Shown here one piece after another: positions 1-4,260 of a stretch of 6,276 nucleotides of DNA. Made by a program: the position numbers and the translations under genes. The notes under the pieces were generated by a model. It was not told the origin of the DNA and ran no database searches. It saw only the letters and a program-made list of their open reading frames with translations. How positions within the stretch are numbered: position 1 is the stretch's first letter; each line of letters opens with the position of its first letter. Source of the stretch: Candidatus Kaiserbacteria bacterium (lineage in GTDB: Bacteria; Patescibacteriota; Minisyncoccia; Phycocordibacterales; UBA12088); the NCBI GenBank assembly GCA_003561715.1, contig PWVU01000145.1:1-6276 (forward strand). Direction: 5' to 3'.

Positions 1-1047
1 CTTATCATCACACAAGTCATGGACACAGACCATCCGATCCTGGGGTTCTTTGTCCGGTGGGTGCTGGAGTTTTCAAAACATGCCGAGTCGGTGACCGTAA
101 TTTGTTTGCAGGAGGGAAAGCATGACTTGCCCGAGAATGTGCGGGTGTACACGTTGGGGAAGCGTCCGGGGCAACGAGTAGGCGTGAGAGACCGACTTCT
201 TTTTTTGTGGCGCTTCTACCGTCTTATCATCGCGCATCGGCATGAGTACGATCATGTCTTTGTGCATATCATCCAGTTGTACATTCTGCTCGGGTATCCG
301 GTATGGCGACTTTTGGGCAAGCAGATGGGACTATGGTACGCGCATGGGGCGGTGTCGCTTTCGATCAGAATTGCGACAAAGCTTGCGCGGGTTGTATTTA
401 CGGCTTCTCCAGAAAGTTTACGCATAGAGTCTAAGAAAAAGATGGTCATAGGGCATGGAATCGATACCAAGCACTTTGCGCCCACACAAACACAGAAAGA
501 TATCGATCTCATCACGATCGGGCGCATTTCGCCCGCAAAACACCTTGACCTGTTGGTCGACCTACTGGAAGAAGTACGTAAGTCGCATAACGTATCGCTC
601 ACGATCATCGGCGCTCCCAATACCGGGGCCGACCACCTATATGAACGCGAACTCAAAGAGAAGATCGCCAAGCGCGGACTTGATGCGTATGTGCATCTGC
701 TCGGTCCGGTTCCGCATCGCGAGTTGCCACCATATCTCAACCGTGCGCGTGTCTTTGTTCACGCGGCAACGACCGGCTCGCTCGACAAGGCGCTCTTGGA
801 ACCAATGGCGTGTGGCGTGCCAATTGTAACTAATGCACCGGGCGCCGTCTCACTTCCGTTGGAAAATTGGTATATTGCCGATCGTACCGATATGCGACAA
901 TTTGCAGACACAGTCGCGACCACACTTTCCAACGACACTACGCCACGCACACAGGTTTTGCGCCGCTATGTGGAAGAGCATCACAGTGTTGAGTCCTTGG
1001 TGGTGAAGATGATCGCGTGGTACAAAAATGACCAACGCGATCCGTAA
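1..1047 (+). CDS. Family-4 glycosyltransferase (GT4, GT-B fold), 5' end outside window
   Basis: Likely transfers a sugar from a nucleotide-sugar donor to a growing surface polysaccharide or lipid-linked glycan at the inner face of the membrane. The frame is open from base 1 and reads LIITQVMDTDHPILGFF. 'LIITQ' is the usual first beta strand of this family, so the true start is probably only a few codons before the window, and the ATG at 19 is internal. The N-terminal Rossmann half is followed by the donor-binding half, which starts near 'VIGHGID' (residue about 149 from the window edge) and 'ITIGRISPAKHLD' (about 171). The C-terminal motif is 'SLDKALLEPMACGVP' (about 260). The second Glu of the EX7E motif is present but the first position is Gly, which also occurs in some GT4 proteins. 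No membrane segment or signal peptide is visible. Its last ~65 residues are homologous to two remnants further along the window. Donor and acceptor cannot be told from sequence. Confidence 0.9.
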   Translation, partial: LIITQVMDTDHPILGFFVRWVLEFSKHAESVTVICLQEGKHDLPENVRVYTLGKRPGQRVGVRDRLLFLWRFYRLIIAHRHEYDHVFVHIIQLYILLGYPVWRLLGKQMGLWYAHGAVSLSIRIATKLARVVFTASPESLRIESKKKMVIGHGIDTKHFAPTQTQKDIDLITIGRISPAKHLDLLVDLLEEVRKSHNVSLTIIGAPNTGADHLYERELKEKIAKRGLDAYVHLLGPVPHRELPPYLNRARVFVHAATTGSLDKALLEPMACGVPIVTNAPGAVSLPLENWYIADRTDMRQFADTVATTLSNDTTPRTQVLRRYVEEHHSVESLVVKMIAWYKNDQRDP

Positions 1048-1080
1048 GATGCAACACCCTGTGGTATCGTATATCCATAT

Positions 1081-1115
1081 CGCGATGGGTGGAAGACAAT
1101 AGGTAAACCCACGCG
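1081..1115. repeat. Inverted repeat in the glycosyltransferase-deacetylase gap
   Basis: In the 121-nt gap between the first two genes, CGCGaTGGG (1081-1089) can pair with CCCACGCG (1108-1115), with one bulged A and an 18-nt loop. No T tract follows, so it is not a classic intrinsic terminator. A TATACT box (1124-1129) lies just downstream but has no convincing -35. It may be an mRNA hairpin or a regulator site, or chance. Confidence 0.25.
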
Positions 1116-1168
1116 AAGGAAAGTATACTCGTCACTGCATCAGGTACGCTCCCAAGATCATCAATATC

Positions 1169-1990
1169 ATGAGCTCACTCAAACATACGCTTCGCGATGC
1201 GCTCGTTACGGGTGCAATACATAGCGGAATCGCGAACACAGTGCGAAAGCGCGCCCGCGCACAAGGTCCCTTGCTTCGAATATTGTGTTTGCATGATGTG
1301 CCCGATAGGGCATGGTTTGGCGAACTGATCACGCTGTGCACTGAACGCTACCGCATGGTCTCGCCCGAACAAGCGACAAAGGGCGAGCTTGATTCCGATC
1401 GTATCAACATCCTCTGTACGTTCGATGATGGGTATCAAAGCTGGACTGACGTGGTCGCGCCCGTGCTTGCCGAGCACACTGTCAAAGGGCTCTTCCTCAT
1501 CACCTCCGGCCTGCTTGATTGTCCGAGCGAGGAAGAGGTACGTACATTTTTTCGTGAGCGATTGCGACTCAATACGTTCAGAGCACCGCTTTCGTGGGAT
1601 GGCGCGCGGGTACTTATTGACGCGGGGCATACCATCGGCGCACACACTAGAACACATGCCGATCTGATACGCTGCACCGAATCCGATGCCCGCGAAGAAA
1701 TGACGCGCGATCGTGCGCGCATACAGGAAGAGCTGGGCGCAAAAATTGAGTGGTTCGCGTATCCGTTCGGCACACCGAGCCATCATGCGCCTGCGCTTGA
1801 TGCGATCGCCAAGGCGGTCGGCTTTACCTATACTGTGACGACGGTGCCCGGTTTTGCCCCGCCGCTTGCGTCCGTGCCGAATGCCATCCCTCGCACACAG
1901 CTTGAGTGGCAACAACCTCTGCAATCGGTCGCACATTGGATTGAGGGAGGGTATGACCCGGTGTATCGCCTGAATCGATCATGTAGGTAG
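1169..1990 (+). CDS. NodB-type polysaccharide deacetylase (CE4 family)
   Basis: Predicted metal-dependent hydrolase that removes acetyl groups from N-acetylated sugars in a glycan. All three main CE4 motifs are visible. Motif 1 is 'CTFDDGY' (residues 83-89), with D86 as catalytic base and D87 as metal ligand. Motif 2 is 'GAHTRTH' (157-163), with metal ligands H159 and H163. Motif 3 is 'FAYPFG' (196-201). The upstream 'ILCLHDVPD' (38-46) matches the first strand of these domains, usually written YHxV. Length is 273 aa, normal for a single-domain member. There is no signal peptide or transmembrane helix, so the substrate may be a cytoplasmic lipid-linked precursor. The ATG at 1169 gives a sensible ~35-residue lead into the domain, but no Shine-Dalgarno sequence stands before it. 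The gene lies 121 nt after a glycosyltransferase, fitting a polysaccharide locus. The family is secure and the substrate is unknown. Confidence 0.88.
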   Translation: MSSLKHTLRDALVTGAIHSGIANTVRKRARAQGPLLRILCLHDVPDRAWFGELITLCTERYRMVSPEQATKGELDSDRINILCTFDDGYQSWTDVVAPVLAEHTVKGLFLITSGLLDCPSEEEVRTFFRERLRLNTFRAPLSWDGARVLIDAGHTIGAHTRTHADLIRCTESDAREEMTRDRARIQEELGAKIEWFAYPFGTPSHHAPALDAIAKAVGFTYTVTTVPGFAPPLASVPNAIPRTQLEWQQPLQSVAHWIEGGYDPVYRLNRSCR

Positions 1991-1994
1991 AGTA

Positions 1995-2222
1995 ATGTCG
2001 GTCGCCATCAACGCCGACGGCGCCGCCTCGCTTCCGCTCGCTGATTGGCGTGTTTCTAGCGACGATGAGTTCGCGCATCGAGTGGGGGAGGTGCTGAGCT
2101 CAGATACTGGAACTAAAACAGCTGAATTGCGCCGGTATGTGGTAGGGGCGCACAGCATTGAAGCCCTTATTTCCTCCCTCTGTACGCACTATACTGACAG
2201 GTCGACTCGCTTGCCTCGATAA
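1995..2222 (+). pseudogene. Glycosyltransferase C-terminal tail remnant (copy B)
   Basis: A 75-codon open frame starting 4 nt after the deacetylase stop. It matches only the last part of a glycosyltransferase like the first gene of the window. 'NADGAASLPLADW' aligns with 'NAPGAVSLPLENW', and 'TAELRRYV..HSIEAL' aligns with 'TQVLRRYV..HSVESL'. By hand I count about 27 identities over about 62 aligned residues, with one 3-residue gap. The whole N-terminal domain, the donor-binding core and the EX7E region are missing, so it cannot be an active enzyme. An ATG with a weak purine-rich stretch (GGTAGAG, 1986-1992) could still allow translation as a small protein. The -35 box of the AbiE promoter lies inside its last codons. 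It may be the leftover 3' end of a deleted paralogue. A functional small protein is possible but less likely. Confidence 0.75.
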
Positions 2223-2239
2223 GTAAAATATGCTATATT
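2211..2239 (+). promoter_or_regulatory. Sigma-70-type promoter of the AbiE operon
   Basis: TTGCCT (2211-2216) is followed after exactly 17 nt by TATATT (2234-2239), and a TGC directly before the -10 makes it an extended -10 promoter. The expected transcription start near 2246 falls inside the left arm of the palindrome at 2243-2273 and leaves a short leader of about 34 nt. The -35 lies in the end of the glycosyltransferase remnant. Confidence 0.65.
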
Positions 2240-2242
2240 TGA

Positions 2243-2273
2243 ACTGTTCAGGGGTTTAAAACTACCGAACAGT
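2243..2273. promoter_or_regulatory. 31-bp interrupted palindrome, candidate AbiEi operator
   Basis: The outer arms ACTGTTC (2243-2249) and GAACAGT (2267-2273) are perfectly complementary. The inner arms GTTT (2254-2257) and AAAC (2259-2262) are centred on A2258. Of 15 symmetric pairs 12 match. It overlaps the predicted transcription start and ends 6 nt before the AbiEi start codon. AbiEi antitoxins are known to repress their own operon by binding inverted repeats in the promoter region, so an operator is the simplest reading. Because transcription should begin inside the left arm, it is more likely to act as DNA than as an RNA hairpin. Confidence 0.6.
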
Positions 2274-2279
2274 CTAAAA

Positions 2280-2867
2280 ATGAAAAAGCCAATAAAAGGT
2301 GAATATCTTGAAAGCATACTCCGAAGTCCTCACACTGTCTTTACCACTGAGGACGTGGCGTTGTTGTGGCGTGAAGATGATCGCGCGGTAGTTACCAACC
2401 GCTTGAAGGCATACGTTACAGACGGCAAGCTCGTGCGTCTGCGTCGCGGCGTGTATGCCAAAGACGCGCAGTACGATCCGCTTGAAATGGCGACGCGCTT
2501 GTACACACCTTCGTACGTTAGTTTTGAAACTGTGCTCGCGCGAGAAGGTGTTATTTTCCAATACTACAAAACTATATTCGTCGCCACATATCTCACCCGA
2601 GCCGTTGAGGTCAACAATCATCACGTACAGCTCATCCGCGTAAAAGAGAACATACTCAATAGTGCTGCCGGCATAGATCACACATCTGGATACGCAACTG
2701 CAACAAAAGAGCGTGCGATACTTGATCGAATGTACAGCGGTGGCGACTATCACTTCGACAATCTAGCAGGCGTTGATTGGGATCGTATCGAAGAATTGGT
2801 ACCCCTTTACGCCAACAAACGCTTGGAGCGTGCCGTGGCAAAACTCAAGAAGGAACAAACAACCTAA
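2280..2867 (+). CDS. abiEi: AbiEi-family antitoxin / transcriptional regulator (type IV TA)
   Basis: Predicted antitoxin of an AbiE-type TA and abortive-infection system, acting in the cytoplasm by countering AbiEii and repressing its own promoter. The 195-aa protein has the usual two-part layout. Residues about 10-60 form a winged helix-turn-helix: 'TVFTTEDVALLW', then 'VTNRLKAYVTDGKLVRLRRGVYA', ending in the basic wing and Gly-Val-Tyr typical of the family. Residues about 68-90 carry 'PSYVSFETVLAREGVI', the usual start of the C-terminal antitoxin domain, and 'KERAILDRMY' (143-152) is the conserved helix near its end. No frame damage is seen. The ATG at 2280 starts MKKPIKGEY. It has no Shine-Dalgarno sequence, only an A-rich leader, so initiation may be weak or may rely on the short leader. 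The toxin gene begins 8 nt after its stop, implying co-transcription and probably translational coupling. Confidence 0.85.
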   Translation: MKKPIKGEYLESILRSPHTVFTTEDVALLWREDDRAVVTNRLKAYVTDGKLVRLRRGVYAKDAQYDPLEMATRLYTPSYVSFETVLAREGVIFQYYKTIFVATYLTRAVEVNNHHVQLIRVKENILNSAAGIDHTSGYATATKERAILDRMYSGGDYHFDNLAGVDWDRIEELVPLYANKRLERAVAKLKKEQTT

Positions 2868-2875
2868 ATTCGTAT

Positions 2876-3580
2876 ATGGTACTTCTGTACGAACAGCACA
2901 AAACAATATTGCTTCAGATCTTAAAAGACGTATACACTACGCCGAGTGTCGGTTCGCGTCTTGGTTTTAAGGGTGGCACTGCCGCGATGCTTATCTATGG
3001 ACTCGATCGCTACTCGGTTGATCTTGATTTTGATCTGCTTGAAGAAGATCATGCCGAGGAGGTGTTTGATGCGGTCGTAGCGATCGCGTCGACATATGGA
3101 ACGATAAAAGAATCACGGATCAAGCGATACAGTTTACTCTGTGTCCTCTCTCACGCGCCCGGTGCGCCACAAATAAAGATCGAGATCAATCGCCGTGAAT
3201 TTGGCTCGCGGTTTGAAATACAGGTCCACCTCGGTATCTCCATGTTGGTCATGGTCAAAGAGGATATGTTCGCTCATAAGCTCATGGCGATGTACGAGCG
3301 CATCGGAAAGACAAGTCGAGATATCTACGATGTGTATTATTTTTTCAAACAGGGTTGGCCGATCAATCGCGCGATCGTGGAAGCGCGCGCAGGTGTATCT
3401 TACAAAGAGGCACTTGAGCGATCGATCGAAAAGCTCGAAGCGCTCGATACCCGTCATATACTCGACGGACTCGGTGAGCTACTTGACGACGCGAAGAAGG
3501 ATTGGGCGCGCGCAAAATTGAAAGAAGACACATTGTTTTTTCTCCGTGTTGCCTTGTCGGCAGAGTGCTCGGGACAATGA
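2876..3580 (+). CDS. abiEii: AbiEii-family nucleotidyltransferase toxin (type IV TA)
   Basis: Predicted toxin of the AbiE pair, a DNA-polymerase-beta-like nucleotidyltransferase (formerly DUF1814). Characterised relatives act on nucleotides or tRNA and halt growth, for example during phage infection. Counting from the ATG at 2876 (234 aa), motif I is 'GFKGGTAAM' (30-38) followed by 'SVDLDFD' (47-53), giving the metal-binding D49 and D51. A second strand with acidic residue is 'KIEINRRE' (101-108). The C-terminal motif is 'KEDMFAHKL' (128-136) and 'SRDIYDVYYF' (147-156), with K135 and D149 matching conserved family positions. These residues are all present, so it looks active. The frame is open upstream to an ATG at 2777, but that would overlap abiEi by about 90 nt. 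The 2876 start gives a family-like N-terminus and an 8-nt gap. A GAAGGAA stretch in the end of abiEi may help translation. The stop overlaps the ATG of the next remnant (ATGA). Confidence 0.87.
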   Translation: MVLLYEQHKTILLQILKDVYTTPSVGSRLGFKGGTAAMLIYGLDRYSVDLDFDLLEEDHAEEVFDAVVAIASTYGTIKESRIKRYSLLCVLSHAPGAPQIKIEINRREFGSRFEIQVHLGISMLVMVKEDMFAHKLMAMYERIGKTSRDIYDVYYFFKQGWPINRAIVEARAGVSYKEALERSIEKLEALDTRHILDGLGELLDDAKKDWARAKLKEDTLFFLRVALSAECSGQ

Positions 3581-3693
3581 CACCTTTCACAGAACACACG
3601 TTCTTCGCCAAGACCGCTGAGTTGCGCCGGTATGTGCAAAAGACGCATGGGATCGAAGCGCTTATTCCCAAAGTATGCGCAATGTATCGCTAG
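3577..3693 (+). pseudogene. Glycosyltransferase C-terminal tail remnant (copy C)
   Basis: A 38-codon open frame whose ATG overlaps the abiEii stop in an ATGA. Its second half, 'KTAELRRYVQKTHGIEALI', is clearly the same tail as the remnant at 1995-2222 ('KTAELRRYVVGAHSIEALI'), with about 17 of 26 residues identical by hand. It also matches the end of the complete glycosyltransferase ('LRRYVEEHHSVESL'). At DNA level TTGCGCCGGTATGTG (3622-3636) is identical to 2127-2141 and differs by one base from 958-972. The part before residue ~13 has no clear match. Only about 25 residues of the enzyme remain, so this is a gene fragment and not an enzyme. Whether it is translated by coupling to abiEii is unknown. 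Confidence 0.7.
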
Positions 3694-3732
3694 CGCTATG
3701 CCGGCTATGTCCTTTGTGATAGAGTTTTTGTA

Positions 3733-4029
3733 ATGCAAACGACCGAATTACGTACCATGGAAGAGCAAAGCGCGCGCATATTCGAGCGGTATGGTATCGT
3801 GCGTGCCGAGCTATTTGGGAGTCGTGTGCGCAATGAAGCACATCCGGAAAGCGACATTAATATTCTCATCGCAATCGGTGACAAGCCGATCTCATTGTGG
3901 GACATGGTGCGATTGCGTGATGAACACACAGCGTTGGGTGCGTAAGTCGATATTGTGACCGAGCGATCCGTCATTCCGTATTTCCGCGATTCCATTATGA
4001 GCAATACCCGGGTGCTGTATGAAAGATGA
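3733..4029 (+). pseudogene. Broken MNT-domain nucleotidyltransferase (MntA-like antitoxin)
   Basis: Remnant of a minimal nucleotidyltransferase of the kind that pairs with HEPN toxins (MntA/HepT, type VII TA), where it inactivates the toxin by AMPylation. The first 70 codons contain 'ELFGSRVRNEAHPESDINIL', the family's GS-x10-DxD site with G29, S30 and D41. The second Asp is Asn (N43). An in-frame TAA (3943-3945) follows 'TALGA', yet the same frame then continues with 'VDIVTERSVIPYFRDSI', the normal end of the family including the third conserved Asp, and stops at 4029. A single base change, for example AAA to TAA, explains the break. TAA is not reassigned in known bacterial codes. Both the stop and the D-to-N change argue for loss of function. 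The ATG at 3733 lacks a Shine-Dalgarno sequence. The end overlaps the HEPN fragment by 11 nt, as in intact pairs. Confidence 0.8.
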
Positions 4030-4126
4030 TCGCGTGCACCTCAAGCTGATGCTTGATACATTCAAGAAGATCGAATCATTTGTCGCCGGAGGAGAAACAT
4101 CTGAAGTACAAGATGATATTGAATAA
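4019..4126 (+). pseudogene. Truncated HEPN-domain (HepT/DUF86-like) toxin remnant
   Basis: A 35-codon open frame overlapping the end of the broken MNT gene. 'MKDDRVHLKLMLDTFKKIE' matches the usual first helix of HepT/DUF86 proteins (M-K-D-x-R-V-x-L...I...I-x-x-I-E). After 'SFVAGGETSEVQDDIE' the frame ends at TAA (4124-4126). Intact proteins are about 110-140 aa and carry the RNase motif Rx4-6H in their later helices, so the whole catalytic part is absent. The three frames downstream to 4260 show no continuation. 'VQDDIE' resembles the family's QDAVIRN segment but follows too closely after the first helix, which suggests an internal deletion before the break. Assignment rests on one helix plus the neighbouring MNT gene. 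Confidence 0.6.
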
Positions 4127-4195
4127 TGGCATTGCGATTTTGATTTTCGATTTACGAAGATGCGTACAGTAATTACACAGATGGTTTGAATAGGC

Positions 4196-4233
4196 TTGAT
4201 ATATTTGCTTAAGTTGCAACGTTCACAATATTC
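4196..4233 (+). promoter_or_regulatory. Weak candidate promoter region before asnB
   Basis: The AT-rich stretch upstream of asnB contains TTGCTT (4205-4210), 16 nt before AATATT (4227-4232), and an overlapping TATATT at 4200-4205. None combines a good -35 with a good -10. A promoter is expected here, because the upstream pair is dead and the gap is 134 nt, but the exact boxes are uncertain. Confidence 0.3.
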
Positions 4234-4244
4234 ATTCCAGATCT

Positions 4245-4252
4245 AGGAGAGG
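4245..4252 (+). promoter_or_regulatory. Shine-Dalgarno site of asnB
   Basis: AGGAGAGG lies 8 nt before the ATG at 4261. It is the strongest ribosome binding site in the window and confirms this start, which also places Cys directly after Met. Confidence 0.85.
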
Positions 4253-4260
4253 ATCCAAAC

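Noticed and set aside
1175..1936. A 253-codon open frame on the minus strand
   Set aside because: It lies wholly antisense to the deacetylase, which has all its family motifs. The minus-strand product is rich in Arg and Cys and matches nothing I recognise. It is a shadow of codon bias.
2777..2875. Upstream ATG extending AbiEii by 33 residues
   Set aside because: It would overlap the AbiEi coding sequence by about 90 nt and add sequence unlike the family. The ATG at 2876 gives the expected N-terminus and an 8-nt gap.
4131..4160. Short GATTTT tandem repeats in the gap before asnB
   Set aside because: Only two to three imperfect units in AT-rich sequence, with no array or further copies in the window.
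4239..4256. BglII (AGATCT) and BamHI (GGATCC) sites flanking the asnB Shine-Dalgarno, suggesting a cloning construct
   Set aside because: Both sites sit around a natural AGGAGAGG, and the surrounding sequence is continuous and ordinary. With so many six-base sites a chance pair is expected.
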